Origin: Roseiarcus sp963805295
Lineage (GTDB): Bacteria > Pseudomonadota > Alphaproteobacteria > Rhizobiales > Beijerinckiaceae
Reading direction: 5' to 3'
Assembly (NCBI GenBank): GCA_963805295.1
Contig: CAWDTW010000018.1
Span: 62,001-126,000 of the forward strand
DNA: 64,000 bases
Program-made: the position numbers and the translations under genes
Shown: piece by piece, positions 10,121-19,657 of the stretch
How positions within the stretch are numbered: position 1 is the stretch's first letter
Layout: each line of letters starts with the position of its first letter
Notes under the pieces: generated by a model
Seen by the model: the letters and a program-made list of their open reading frames with translations, nothing else
Told to the model about the DNA's origin: nothing
Database searches by the model: none

Positions 10121-10825
10121 ATGGAAAGCATCATCAGACGATCGGAAGAGCGCGGGGCGGCCAATTTTGGCTGGCTCGACAGCAGGCACAGTTTCTCCTT
10201 CGGCGGCTACTACGACCCGCGGCACATGGGCTTCGGGCCGCTCCGCGTGATCAACGAGGATCGCGTCGCGCCGGGCGGCGGTTTTCCCACCCATCCGCAC
10301 CGCGACATGGAGATCATCTCCTATGTCGTCGAGGGCGGCCTCGCGCACCGGGACAGCACCGGCACATCGTCGGTGATCCGCCCCGGCGACGTGCAGCGGA
10401 TGTCCGCCGGCACGGGCGTCCGTCATAGCGAGTACAACGCCAGCGAAACGGACCCCGTTCATTTCCTGCAGATCTGGATCATTCCCGAGCGAGACGGCCT
10501 GAAGCCGAGCTACGAGCAGAAGACCTTCCCCGCCGAGGAGAAGCGCGGAAAACTTCGCCTCGTCGGCTCGCACGACGGGCGCGAGGGCTCGGTCGTCATC
10601 CATCAGGACGTCGACCTTTATGCGACGCTGCTCGAGCCGGGCGAGAGCGTGTCGCACCGAATCTCCGCGGGACGGGGCGTGTGGGTCCAGGTCATCCGCG
10701 GCGGACTGACGATGAACGGGCAGGCGCTACGCGCCGGAGACGGAGTGTCGATCAGCGGCGCGGGCGAGATCCGCCTGGACGCGCAGGCTGCGACCGAGGC
10801 GCTCATCTTCGACATGGCGCCTTAA
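10121..10825 (+). CDS. pirin-family bicupin
   Basis: 234 residues with the two-cupin pirin fold. The N-terminal cupin has the metal ligands in GGFPTHPHRDMEIISYVVEG and the following HRDSTG; the later conserved block is RMSAGTGVRHSEYN. The C-terminal cupin (about residues 150-230) is the shorter, less conserved one seen in YhhW-like proteins. Family members act as quercetin dioxygenases or redox sensors. An upstream GTG at 10112 is in frame; the ATG at 10121 (MESIIRRS) matches the usual family start. The gene is divergent from a LysR regulator that probably controls it. Confidence 0.88.
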   Translation: MESIIRRSEERGAANFGWLDSRHSFSFGGYYDPRHMGFGPLRVINEDRVAPGGGFPTHPHRDMEIISYVVEGGLAHRDSTGTSSVIRPGDVQRMSAGTGVRHSEYNASETDPVHFLQIWIIPERDGLKPSYEQKTFPAEEKRGKLRLVGSHDGREGSVVIHQDVDLYATLLEPGESVSHRISAGRGVWVQVIRGGLTMNGQALRAGDGVSISGAGEIRLDAQAATEALIFDMAP

Positions 10826-11138
10826 GGCAAGGCGATCGCTCGAGATATGAGGGTTCGTGGCGCACGCGCCGCGAGCCCTTCGTCTCCGATTACGCGCTCG
10901 ATGAAGGGTCCGGCATCCTGCCGGATCGACAGCCGGACGGCCGGAATCGACCCGAAGCGGAAGTTTAGCCGCTACGTCGCGAAGGCGGGCTGGACATAAG
11001 CATCTTTCGGGATATGCTTGAAACATTTGCTGCGATGGTTAGTGGCAAGCCGTATTGGTCGCGAGGGCGGAGACGATTGCCCCGCATCCCGGTACGGATA
11101 TTTGATTTGGTCCAACGCTCGCTGTCGGGGGGGGGCCG
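10826..11138. other. gene-free stretch
   Basis: Between pirin and the CoA-transferase gene. No family-like reading frame; a 50-codon frame from 10847 has no recognisable content. The upstream region of the next gene has a run of nine G residues at 11128-11136 just before the start. Confidence 0.4.
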
Positions 11139-12989
11139 ATGAGAACGCTTCCTTATATCGAGCTCATCAAGGACAAGATCATAACTCCGGAAAAGGCGGC
11201 CGCCATCGTCAGGCCGGGGCAGAGCGTCTTCATCGGTACGGGTTGCGCCACCCCCGTGACTCTGGTCGCCGCCCTCGAGGTTCGGAAGCCTGCTCCCCCC
11301 GATGTCGAACTCCTCTACTTTCTGACGTCAGGGCTTGACGACATCTGGGGCGGCGGCCGGAGTGCCTATCGACATCGATGCTTCTTTGTCGGCTCCGACA
11401 CGCGCGCCTTAGTCGCGGGTGGCAAGGCGGAGTACGTTCCAATTTCTCTCACCAAGATCCCCGAATTGACGGCGAACGGCCGGATCCGGCCAGATGTGGC
11501 GCTGATTCAGGTCTCGCCGCCGGATGCGCATGGCTATGTCAGCCTCGGCATATCGGTCGATATCGCAGCCGGTGTGCTGAGGCGAACAGAGACGATCATC
11601 GCGGAAATGAATGCCAACATGCCCCGGACGCTGGGCGACGGTTTCCTGCATGTCGAAAGGCTCGCGGCAATCGTGCCGGTCGATGCGCCCGTGACTGAAT
11701 ACAAGCATCCGCCGGACGATGAGGTCGCCCGAAGGATAGCGCAATATGTCTCGGAGATCATCGACGACGGCTCCACCATCCAGACCGACCTTGGGCGCTT
11801 CTGCAACGAGGCGCTTCGGTACCTCCACCACAGGAAGGACCTCGGCATCCATTCCAATGTCATCACGAGTCCGGTGCTCGATTTAATCCAAAGCGGCGTC
11901 GTGACCGGACGTCACAAGACTCTGCACCACGGGAAGGTTGTGACGAGCTTCTGTCTTGGCGACCGGAAGCTGTATGAATTCATCGATGCAAACCCAATGT
12001 TCGAGTTCCGCGCGATCGAATATGTGGCAAATCCAGCGGTCGTGGCCCAGAACTACAAAATGGTCTCCTTGTCGCAGGCTCTGGCGATAGACCTCACGGG
12101 TCAGGTCTGCTCGGATCAGTTCGACGGTCAGTTCTACAGCGGCGTTTCGACCCAATTGGACTTTCACCGCGGCGCCGCCATTTCGCCCGGCGGAAAGTCG
12201 ATCGTTTGCCTTCGATCGACCACCGAAGACGGCTCACAGTCCCGCATTCGCGCTCAATTGCGACAGGGGGAGGGCGTCACGGTGCCGCGTTCGGACGTCC
12301 ACTATGTCGTCACCGAATTCGGGATGGCTTACCTGTTCGGAAAGTCGACGTCGGAGCGGGCGATTGCGCTGAGCGAGATCGCCCATCCGGACTTCCGCGA
12401 CAGCCTCCTGGCCGAGGCGAAGAAGCTGGAACTCGTTCCAAAGGGTCACAGGGTGGGCGGCGTGCACCGATATGCCGTCGAGGAAGAGCGCCAGATTGTG
12501 CTGCGCTCGGGACGAGAGGGGTCGCTAAGACCTGCGCGGGGCGGCGATACGCACGCAATGCAATTGCTGTTCCATAAGATGTCCGAACGGGACACCTATT
12601 TGCGTTTTTTCAGGAAGCTTAGCTCTCTTTCTTACGATGAGGCGCAACGCCTCTGCAACGTCGACTTTGTTCAGGACATAGCCTTTGTGGCTGTCACGGG
12701 TCCTCGCGACAATGAAGAAATCGTGGGTACCGGGGCCTATTTTCTCAACCCGTCGAGCAATCTGGCCGAGGTCGCCTATATGATCGCACCATCATGGCAG
12801 GGAAGCGGTCTCGGGTCCGCGTTGCAGCAACGGCTCAAGGAATTCGCTATTCAGAAAGGCGTGCGTGGGTTTGTAGCGGAGATCCTCCCCGCGAATACGG
12901 CGATGCTTCAACTCGCGCAGCGACTTGGTGAGACCTCCGCGACGATCGATGACGGGGTACACCACGTCGTCAGCATATTCGAAGGGTAA
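11139..12989 (+). CDS. acetyl-CoA hydrolase/transferase fused to a GNAT acetyltransferase
   Basis: 616 residues in two parts. Residues 1 to about 435 are an acetyl-CoA hydrolase/4-hydroxybutyrate CoA-transferase, with FIGTGCATPVTL, LIQVSPPDAHGYVSLG and late blocks HYVVTEFGMAYLFGKS and ERAIALSEIAHPDFR. Residues about 455-616 are a GNAT domain with the acetyl-CoA loop APSWQGSGLGSALQQ. The transferase part moves CoA between carboxylic acids; the GNAT part may acetylate a protein or the enzyme itself. This fusion is a known architecture in proteobacteria. The gene stands alone with its own upstream gap. The start is preceded by a G-rich stretch that can serve as ribosome binding site. Confidence 0.87.
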   Translation: MRTLPYIELIKDKIITPEKAAAIVRPGQSVFIGTGCATPVTLVAALEVRKPAPPDVELLYFLTSGLDDIWGGGRSAYRHRCFFVGSDTRALVAGGKAEYVPISLTKIPELTANGRIRPDVALIQVSPPDAHGYVSLGISVDIAAGVLRRTETIIAEMNANMPRTLGDGFLHVERLAAIVPVDAPVTEYKHPPDDEVARRIAQYVSEIIDDGSTIQTDLGRFCNEALRYLHHRKDLGIHSNVITSPVLDLIQSGVVTGRHKTLHHGKVVTSFCLGDRKLYEFIDANPMFEFRAIEYVANPAVVAQNYKMVSLSQALAIDLTGQVCSDQFDGQFYSGVSTQLDFHRGAAISPGGKSIVCLRSTTEDGSQSRIRAQLRQGEGVTVPRSDVHYVVTEFGMAYLFGKSTSERAIALSEIAHPDFRDSLLAEAKKLELVPKGHRVGGVHRYAVEEERQIVLRSGREGSLRPARGGDTHAMQLLFHKMSERDTYLRFFRKLSSLSYDEAQRLCNVDFVQDIAFVAVTGPRDNEEIVGTGAYFLNPSSNLAEVAYMIAPSWQGSGLGSALQQRLKEFAIQKGVRGFVAEILPANTAMLQLAQRLGETSATIDDGVHHVVSIFEG

Positions 12990-13123
12990 CTTGCTGGGCG
13001 GGCGGGCAGATTGAGAAAGTTGCACTCAACGACCTGTCCTGGTCGCAGAGGTCCGCTTACCGCCCTTCCGAGACAATCCGGGTCGCGCGTCAAGTGTTAG
13101 ATTTTCACCACTAGACGAGCGCC

Positions 13124-13513
13124 TTACGGCGCCCGCACCGCCATCGCCCCGACCTTGGCCGCGGCGCGGGCGAGGCCGCGATCGAAGCTCGCGAAGGCCT
13201 CGCATTCGATCGAGCCCGCGAGGTGCAGCGCGTCGGTGAAGTCCATGCCTTGTTCCGCCCAGTCGAGCGCCTTGGCCAGAGCCGACGGGTCCTCGACAAT
13301 GACGCTAGGCAAGCCGGCGAATTTGCGCAGCGCGTTGAGGATCGCGGGTCCACCGAGGCGATAGTTCGCCCGCAAGACCCACTCGGCCTCGAGAACGACG
13401 GTCATGGTGACGAACACCGTCTCGCCTTCGATCAGCGCAGTCGCGCGCCGAAACTGCTCGGGTTCGTCGGCGACGAGGTATCGGACGACGACATTCGTAT
13501 CAATCGAAATCAC
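13124..13513 (-). CDS. vapC: PIN-domain toxin, VapC-like
   Basis: 129 residues with the acidic residues of a PIN ribonuclease: SIDTNVVVRYL (first Asp), LEAEWVLR (Glu), MDFTDALHLA (Asp) and FDRGLAR (last Asp). The length is normal for VapC toxins, which cleave tRNA or rRNA. It overlaps the 3' end of the upstream AbrB-type antitoxin gene by 14 bp, the usual antitoxin-then-toxin order. The gene name is by family only; which RNA is cut cannot be told. Confidence 0.88.
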   Translation of the reverse strand: MISIDTNVVVRYLVADEPEQFRRATALIEGETVFVTMTVVLEAEWVLRANYRLGGPAILNALRKFAGLPSVIVEDPSALAKALDWAEQGMDFTDALHLAGSIECEAFASFDRGLARAAAKVGAMAVRAP

Positions 13514-13790
13514 GGCTCTTGCGCAGCCATCGGCGCCGCGCTTCCTCGAGCACGGCCTCGTGCATCTCCTCGACCGAGACCACGCGGTCGACAGGACCGA
13601 GAGAGCCCCGGACGTCCTCGTACTTCGTCGCCTCTTTCTTCGGCGCGGCGCGCAAAAGGACGCCCTCCGGCCGCTCCTCGACGATGAGCTCGGCCCCCGC
13701 GGCCCAGCCGCGCCTGTCGCGCAACGCCTTCGGCAGGACGACCTGCCCCTTGGTCGAAATTTTCGTTGTCAGCTTCGCGGTTTTCGCCAT
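13500..13790 (-). CDS. AbrB/MazE-type antitoxin partner of the VapC-like toxin
   Basis: 96 residues. The N-terminal swapped-hairpin DNA-binding region is clear in TKISTKGQVVLPKALRD; the C-terminal half is charged and probably wraps the toxin. The start at 13790 (MAKTAKLT) directly precedes the AbrB fold, whereas upstream in-frame starts add unrelated sequence. It is translated just before, and overlapping, the PIN toxin. Autoregulation through the region above 13790 is expected from the family. Confidence 0.82.
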   Translation of the reverse strand: MAKTAKLTTKISTKGQVVLPKALRDRRGWAAGAELIVEERPEGVLLRAAPKKEATKYEDVRGSLGPVDRVVSVEEMHEAVLEEARRRWLRKSRDFD

Positions 13791-13940
13791 CGGTCGCCCA
13801 GCGGCTCGGTAAGATAAGAAGTAAGATAGGCCGCTGGTCGCGTTGGCGCAAGAACATGCAAGCGGAATCGCGGTCGGGAAGGCCGGGCGCGGGCCGCCGC
13901 TGATGGCGATCGGCGGCACAGCAGAAAACACGACAATTCC

Positions 13941-13975
13941 TTGACATATGTTCGTGTTATGTACTAGTTTTGTTC
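13941..13975 (+). promoter_or_regulatory. promoter with LexA-like direct repeats
   Basis: TTGACA at 13941-13946 is a perfect -35 hexamer. Three tetramers follow with exact 7-bp spacing: GTTC (13950-13953), GTAC (13961-13964), GTTC (13972-13975). Alphaproteobacterial LexA recognises GTTC-N7-GTTC, so each neighbouring pair is one base away from consensus. The -10 region would lie within about 13962-13970. It faces the gene at 14007. SOS control is an inference. Confidence 0.5.
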
Positions 13976-14006
13976 TCATCGTGATCGAGAGCCAGGAGTC
14001 CGCCGA

Positions 14007-15032
14007 GTGTCCACACCCGTCACCGTTCCGCCCGCCGCAAAAACCCGCAACCGGTCGATCGAGGCCCGGCGCGCGGCGCGCGTCGATAAGGCCATGCGGG
14101 AACGACTGATCATCGATCTTTTAAACCGCGGCGTCTTGGTCGCCGAGATCGCGGCGCGGCTCGGCGTGACGGAGAAGCGCATGCGCGCGAACGTCCGGGA
14201 GATTCTCGCCCGCCGCATGCCCGAAGCGCCGGAAGACTTCGTCGCGCTGCAGATCAGCCGTCTCAACGAGGCGCTTCTGGTGGCCTACAGCGCCATGTCG
14301 GGTCAGAACCTTCGGGCGGTCGACCGTGTGGTGAAGATCGTGCGCGAGCTCGACCGCTATCATGGGTTCTTCGCAGCCGAGCGGCGCTCTCTGCGCAACG
14401 CGCGAGACGGTCGAAGCAAAGGCGGAAGGGCCGCTCGCGCTGTTGGCGGATCGCCTGCAAACGGCGCCGCAAGCGCTTGAAAAGGCTCAATCCGCGCCCG
14501 GAAACGGCAGGGCCGCGGATGGCCTGGATGAGGCGGTCGGCTTGGGCTTGGCCGAAGCGGCGCAGGTCCGGATCGCGCTCGACGAGCCGCCGGTCGATGG
14601 CCCGCAAAAGGCTCCGCAAGCGCCTGAAAAGGCTCAATTCGCTCCCGAAAATGACTGGACCCCGGCCGCCTCGGACGAAAGCTTCGCCTTCCTTGCCGGC
14701 CCGGCTCGGCCCCGAGCGCTCCTGATGCGCCGCAGATCGTGCGCCCGGAAACGGCGCCGCAAGCGCCTGAAAAGGCTCAATTCGCGCCCGGAAACGGCGT
14801 GGCGCCCAACTCGTCGGACGAGCCCTTCCTCTCGCACCTCGCCGCGTCGGCGCAAGACCTTCCCGCGCACGGGACGTTGTTGACCGGGCAAACCGAAATT
14901 TGGCTGCGAAATGGCGTGGGCGCCCAGTCCCCGCGCCCGTCCGAGTCCTTCATCAGCCTGGCGATCGAAAACCCGAACGGCTTCAAGCGGCTGAATGTCC
15001 GGGCGACGCCCAATGGGGTGGCGGCCTGTTAA
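14007..15032 (+). pseudogene. HTH protein with Pro/Ala/Gln repeats, two frameshifts
   Basis: The N-terminal 120 residues form a helical protein with a resolvase/sigma-like helix-turn-helix (DLLNRGVLVAEIAARLGVTEKRMR). At about 14395 the natural continuation moves to another frame (ETVEAKAEGPLALLADRL), and near 14700 it returns to the first frame and ends at 15032 with NGFKRLNVRATPNG. Read this way it is about 340 residues with three copies of a PQAxEKAQxAP repeat. Both later segments look coded rather than random because the repeats stay in phase in protein. I do not recognise a named family. The gene follows a LexA-like promoter and the VapC/AbrB pair. Confidence 0.55.
14467..14798 (+). repeat. 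three dispersed 42-bp repeats within a gene
   Basis: Copies begin at 14467, 14614 and 14757. All contain AAGCGCYTGAAAAGGCTCAA. They encode the repeated PQAxEKAQxAPxN motif of the surrounding protein. The spacing (147 and 143 bp) and the coding role argue against a CRISPR array. Confidence 0.65.
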
Positions 15033-15112
15033 ATCCGATCTGGATGGGAGCCCGGCTATCTCGCCGAGGGTCTTGGAGCACGACCCTTCAGCCCGGATTC
15101 GAGGCCCTGGCG

Positions 15113-16165
15113 TCACTCCCCCTTGTCCTTGCTGAACAGGAACGGCGCGACGTCGGAGACGCCGGGGGACTTCACCACCGAAAAAGGCGCCGGGCGGCAG
15201 ACGGCGAGCGCCGAGAGGCCGACGCGGGCGGTCAAGAGGCCGTTCAGCACGCCTTCGCCCATCCGCGCCGAGACGCGCGAGGCGATGCCGTGTCCGACGA
15301 TCTGCTGCACCAGGCTGTCGCCGACCGCCATGCCGCCGGTGATGGCGAGATGGGCGCCGATCGAGCGGGCGAGTTTGATGAGGCCGAAGAGGCCCGGCCG
15401 GCCCCCATAAATCTCGGCGATCCGGCGCACGAGCCGGATGATCTGGGCGACGACGAAGATCACGTCGAGGATCGCGCGAGGGCTGATCGCCGTCACCAGC
15501 GACACCCGCTTCGCCGCCGAGGCGATTTCACCTTGGGCCCTGTCGTCGAGGGGGCGCAGAAGCGCGCGTTCGGCGACGTCGACGAGGTCGCGGCCGTCGA
15601 CGATCGCGCGCGCGGCGTCCTGAACTTGAGCGCGGGCGTGCGCCGTTTCGGGCCGGTCGCGGTAGAGCGCGACGAGCCGGCCGACGAGGCGTCGCGCCGC
15701 CTCGCGGTCGTCGGCGGCGCGGGCGGCTGCGAAGGCGACATGCATCTCGGCGATTTTTGTCTGGCGCGTAACCGCGTAGATCTCGCGCGCGAGGAGTCCG
15801 GCGAGGCCGATAAGGAACAGAACCCCGAAGGCGAGGCCGATCAAGCCCAGCGACTCGGCCCTGGCGAACAGGCCCTCGATCAGGCTGGTCGTCCATAGGC
15901 CCAAGGCGAGCGAGGCGAGGCCGGCGAAGCCGCTTAAGAGGAGGCCCGCGAGGCTGAAGCGCCAGCGCGACAGGAGGCCCGACTTCTGCGCCGCTTCGAC
16001 CTGCCGCTCCGCCTCGTCGATCGGCGGCGGCGGCGTCGCGGACGGGATCGGCTCGTGCTGCGACTGGATGATGGCGGCAGGCGCAAGCGGGGCGGGGCCG
16101 TCGTCGACGGCGATGCGCGCGTCGTCGAGGCGGAAGGCGCGGGGACGGGGCGGGCGCTGGCTCAT
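15113..16165 (-). CDS. TIGR01620/YcjF-type membrane protein (DUF697)
   Basis: 350 residues: a Pro-rich cytoplasmic N-terminus (1-65), two membrane helices (about 70-93 and 100-125), a cytoplasmic helical part, and a DUF697 domain with RAILDVIFVVAQIIRLVRRI and a C-terminal GLLTARVGLSAL. This is the standard partner of YcjX and follows it here with a 4-bp overlap (16162-16165), so the two are translationally coupled. Family members belong to a stress-induced inner-membrane pair of poorly known function. Confidence 0.85.
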   Translation of the reverse strand: MSQRPPRPRAFRLDDARIAVDDGPAPLAPAAIIQSQHEPIPSATPPPPIDEAERQVEAAQKSGLLSRWRFSLAGLLLSGFAGLASLALGLWTTSLIEGLFARAESLGLIGLAFGVLFLIGLAGLLAREIYAVTRQTKIAEMHVAFAAARAADDREAARRLVGRLVALYRDRPETAHARAQVQDAARAIVDGRDLVDVAERALLRPLDDRAQGEIASAAKRVSLVTAISPRAILDVIFVVAQIIRLVRRIAEIYGGRPGLFGLIKLARSIGAHLAITGGMAVGDSLVQQIVGHGIASRVSARMGEGVLNGLLTARVGLSALAVCRPAPFSVVKSPGVSDVAPFLFSKDKGE

Positions 16166-17605
16166 GCGAGGCGATCCCCGATCAGGAACTCGAGCGCGCG
16201 GTCGAGCCGGATTTGCGGGGCAGGCTCACCGCGCGTGGTGATCGGCGGGCGGAAGCGGACGAAGCGCCAGTCGTTGTCCGCCTCGGGCAGGGCGACCGCG
16301 TCGCCCTCGAAAATCGACATCGGGTCGGCCGGCAGTTCGCCGGGAAACACGGCGGCTTCGACCACGCCGTCGAACGCCTGGCCGCCGATCGTCTCTCCCT
16401 TCTCGGGCACGCCGATGATCGCCTCCAGCGTCTCGCCGCCTTGCCTGATCTCGGCCTCGCGGGTGGCGCGGATCGCGGCGAGCGCGATGACGTCGATCGC
16501 GGCGCCGACGCCCTCGGCGCGCGCGATCGCCTTGGCGGTCAGCGCGCGCAGGATCGCCTCCAGCCGGTCATGGCTCGTGTGATGGATGATGGTCGGCCTT
16601 GGCGGCGGCGAACAGGATTTTGTCGATGCGCGGCCGGAAGATCGAGGCGAAGCGCGAGGACCGTCCGGCCCGGAAGGCGCACAAGACGTCGGAGAGCGCG
16701 TTCTCGAGGTCGCGCAGCGCGGCCGGACCGGAGTTCAGCGCCGTCAGCGCGTCGACCAGCACGATCTGGCGGTCGAGCCGGGCGAAATGATCGCGGAAGA
16801 ACGGCTTGACCACATGCGACTTGTAGGCCTCGTAGCGGCGCTCCATCATCGCCGCCATGGAGCCCGGCGTGATCGCGTCGCCCTCGCTAAGCGGGATCGG
16901 CGCGAAGGTCAGCGCGGGCGAGCCCTCGAGGTCGCCCGGCATCAGGAAGCGCCCGGGCGGGAGGGTCGAGAGCGCATAGACGTCGTCGCGCGCCCCGCGC
17001 AGATAGGCGGTGAATCGTTCGGCGATGTCGCGGGCCGCGTCCTCGTTTGCTTCGGCGTGAGCGTCGAGGCCCGTGAGCGCCGCGCGCCATTTCGCCGACA
17101 ACGGCGCGCGGGCTTGCGTTTCGCTCGCGCGCAATGTCTCCCGCGCCCATTCGGCGTAGCTCTTGTCGAGCAGCGGCAGGTCGAGCAGCCATTCGCCCGG
17201 GTAATCGACGAGGTCGACCGAGAGGCTCGAGCTTCGCCCGCTCCAGCCCGCGGCGCTCTCGAATTCGATCGTCAGGCGCAGCTGCGATATGCGCCGGGTC
17301 GACTGCGGCCAGCGGCGGTCGGGACCGCTGAGGCTCGTCAGATGATCCTCGTAGGCGAAGCGCGGAACGGCGTCGTCCGGCTGCGGCTCGAGCCGCGCCC
17401 GGGTGACGCGTCCCTCGGCGGAGGCGGCGAGCACGGGAAGCCGCGCCCCGGCGATCAGGTTGTTGACGAGGGCGGTGAGGAACACCGTCTTGCCGGACCG
17501 CGACAGACCGGTGACGCCGAGACGCAGGCCGCCGCCGGAGAAATAGTCGCCGACCGAGCGGGCCACGAGGCCGGCCTCGAACACGAGATCGGTGAGAATC
17601 GACAA
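16162..17605 (-). pseudogene. ycjX: YcjX-family GTPase-like protein, frameshifted
   Basis: The N-terminal frame (start 17605) holds the Walker A loop GLSRSGKTVFLT, the conserved VDLVDYPGEWLLDLPLL and VKPFFRDHFARLDRQIVLVD. Near 16585 one extra base after AKADH turns the frame; the second frame continues TSHDRLEAILRALTAK and ends at 16162 with RLDRALEFLIGDRLA. The joined product is 480 residues, the normal family size. YcjX proteins are P-loop NTPases co-expressed with YcjF/TIGR01620, as here. The break removes the last 130 residues, so the protein is probably non-functional if the base is real. Confidence 0.85.
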
Positions 17606-17670
17606 GGGGGGCCCGCGCGTGAAATCCGGCCGGGCCTATTTAAGGGGCGTCGGGCGATTTGGACAGAGGG

Positions 17671-18196
17671 TCAGTCCGTGCCGGCCTCGATCTCGGAAGC
17701 CGTCAGGAAGAGCGCGAGCAGCGCGGCCTGTTGTTCGATGTCGTCCCAGCTCGCGACCGAAAATTCGAGCGCCGCCACGGCGCAGGTGGGGAACTTGGCC
17801 GCCATGCGGCGCAGCTCGGAATGGACTCCGGAGCCCGCCAGCGAAACGGCGAATTCGCCGATCCCGGGGTTGTGGCCGACGAGGCCGACGCTGGCGTAGG
17901 AGTCGGACAAGCCGCGCGCGCGGGCGAACAGCATGCCTTGCGCGGCGTCGTAGAGTTCTGGGGTCTTCCTGCAGCTCGACGCGCCGCGGCCATTCGGAGG
18001 CGAATATCTCCGCCGTCTGCTTGGTCCGCAGCGCCCCCGAATGGACGAGCACGTCGGGCAGCATGTCGCGGGCCGCGAGAGCGCCCGCGACCCGCCGCGC
18101 GTCGTCCCGGCCCCGATCGGTCAGCGCGCGCTCGTAGTCGTCGCGGCCGACGGCGGGCTCGGTTTTGGCGTGACGGACGAGAAGCAGCCTGCGCAT
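17671..18196 (-). pseudogene. sixA: SixA-type histidine phosphatase, frameshifted
   Basis: The start frame gives MRRLLLVRHAKTE, the RHG catalytic motif, and VLVHSGALRTKQTAEIF. At about 17959 one extra base breaks it; the other frame resumes with LYDAAQGM and holds the second catalytic block LVGHNPGIGEFAVSL, then ends at 17671. Without the extra base the product has 175 residues, as expected for SixA. These enzymes remove phosphate from the Hpt domains of His-Asp phosphorelays. It is the first gene of a unit pointing to ycjX, with about 60 bp between. Confidence 0.82.
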
Positions 18197-18292
18197 GGCC
18201 GAAGATTGCTTGAGCGCCGGACGATTCGCAAGCGCGCCATTCGAAGAGCGGCGAGGCCGCGCGGCGCCCGGAAGGGGAGAGGCATGACGCTT

Positions 18293-19516
18293 CTACCCGC
18301 CGACGATGTCGCTGGCCGCGAAATTCGGCCAATCGTAGTCAGGAAGGCGGAAGTCGTCGGTCATGTCCCGTCCGAAGGCGAGCCCGGCCACCCCCGGAAC
18401 CGCGCAAACCTTGATGACCTGGTTGCGGACGAACAGGCCCAACGCTGTTCTGGGGGCGAAGGCGGCGGAAAAGCGCTCCGCCGCCTTCTGCTTCGAGGCG
18501 ACAGTGGAGCGCAGCTGCGCTTCGTAGTTCCGGAACGCTTCGTCATGCCGTCCGCCGGCGCCGCCGATCTCGCCCGCCAACACATAGGCCGCAGCCATCG
18601 CGAGAGCCGAGCCTTGTCCGGCCATCAGGGAAACGCAGAACGCCGCGTCGCCCAACAGCGCGACGCGGTCGTGCGACCAGGCGTCCATGCGGATCTGGCT
18701 CACGCGATCGTAGTAGAGCTCGGGCGCCTCGTCGAGCTGGTCGAGGATCCGCGCGCATTCCCACCGGCCGGAGCCGAACCGCTCCCGCAAATGAGCCTTT
18801 TGGGCCGCCGCTTCGCGCGCCGTCAGCGCATCGCCGTCCGCGGCGAATACGAACAGAAACAGCGTCCGATCTTGCCTGAGAGCCACGCGCCCGAGCATCC
18901 CGCCGGGCTCGTTGTAGATCACATAAACGTCCTCGTCGCGCGGACGATAGCCTTCGACCTCGAACGCCGCGACGACATAGCCGAGAGTCTTCTCGAACTG
19001 AGCCTCGGGTCCGAACGCCAGCTCGCGGACGGTCGAATGCAGGCCGTCGGCGCCGATGACGAGTTCGAAGTCGCGCTCGCCCGCGTGCGCGAACCGGACG
19101 CGGACGCCCTCGGCCCGCGCGTGGAGACCGACGATTTCGTCGCCGAACATGACCTCCGACGAGCGGCTCGCCTTTTCGAGCAGCAGCCGCGACAGGTCGC
19201 TGCGTCGAAGGGTGACGAAACGACCTCCCGTCAGCGCGCTGAATACGCGCGCGCCCAACCCCGCCAGACGTCGGCCCTGGCGGTCGACGACCCGCAATTC
19301 GCGAATATGATAACCGACCGACTCGAGGGCGCCCGCCAATCCCATTCGCTCGGCGACGTCGTAACCCACGCCCCAGAAGTCGATGACGAAGCCGCCGGCG
19401 CGGAGCGTGGAAGCGCGCTCGACGATGGTCGTGTCGAAGCCGGCGGCGTTCAACCAAAAGGCGAGCGTCGGTCCGGCGATCCCCGCGCCCGCAATCAGGA
19501 TTGTCTCCCGTCGCAT
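18293..19516 (-). CDS. FAD-dependent monooxygenase (UbiH/PHBH-like)
   Basis: 407 residues. The N-terminal Rossmann motif IAGAGIAGPTLAFWL binds FAD, a DG-type motif appears as VIGADGLHSTVRE, and the GD motif as ALLGDAAFCVSLMAG. The fold matches class A flavin monooxygenases, close to tetracycline-modifying/geranylgeranyl-reductase-like members. The C-terminus (after residue 340) is helical and basic and may touch the membrane. The substrate is unknown. It is alone on its strand between sixA and a MoxR remnant. Confidence 0.82.
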   Translation of the reverse strand: MRRETILIAGAGIAGPTLAFWLNAAGFDTTIVERASTLRAGGFVIDFWGVGYDVAERMGLAGALESVGYHIRELRVVDRQGRRLAGLGARVFSALTGGRFVTLRRSDLSRLLLEKASRSSEVMFGDEIVGLHARAEGVRVRFAHAGERDFELVIGADGLHSTVRELAFGPEAQFEKTLGYVVAAFEVEGYRPRDEDVYVIYNEPGGMLGRVALRQDRTLFLFVFAADGDALTAREAAAQKAHLRERFGSGRWECARILDQLDEAPELYYDRVSQIRMDAWSHDRVALLGDAAFCVSLMAGQGSALAMAAAYVLAGEIGGAGGRHDEAFRNYEAQLRSTVASKQKAAERFSAAFAPRTALGLFVRNQVIKVCAVPGVAGLAFGRDMTDDFRLPDYDWPNFAASDIVGG

Positions 19517-19657
19517 GCGAGGCGCTTACCAGCTCGGGCTGGCCAAACCAAGGAGGACTTCGCCAGCCGTCGCGGGCCTCGCCGAATTTCCGCCAAGCGG
19601 CGCAATCGCGCCCGATCGCTCGCGGCGGCTCGAGAACGCCAGCTTCTCGAAGAGACG

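Noticed and set aside
14467..14798. CRISPR array
   Set aside because: Three copies only, spacing over 100 bp, and the repeats encode a protein motif.
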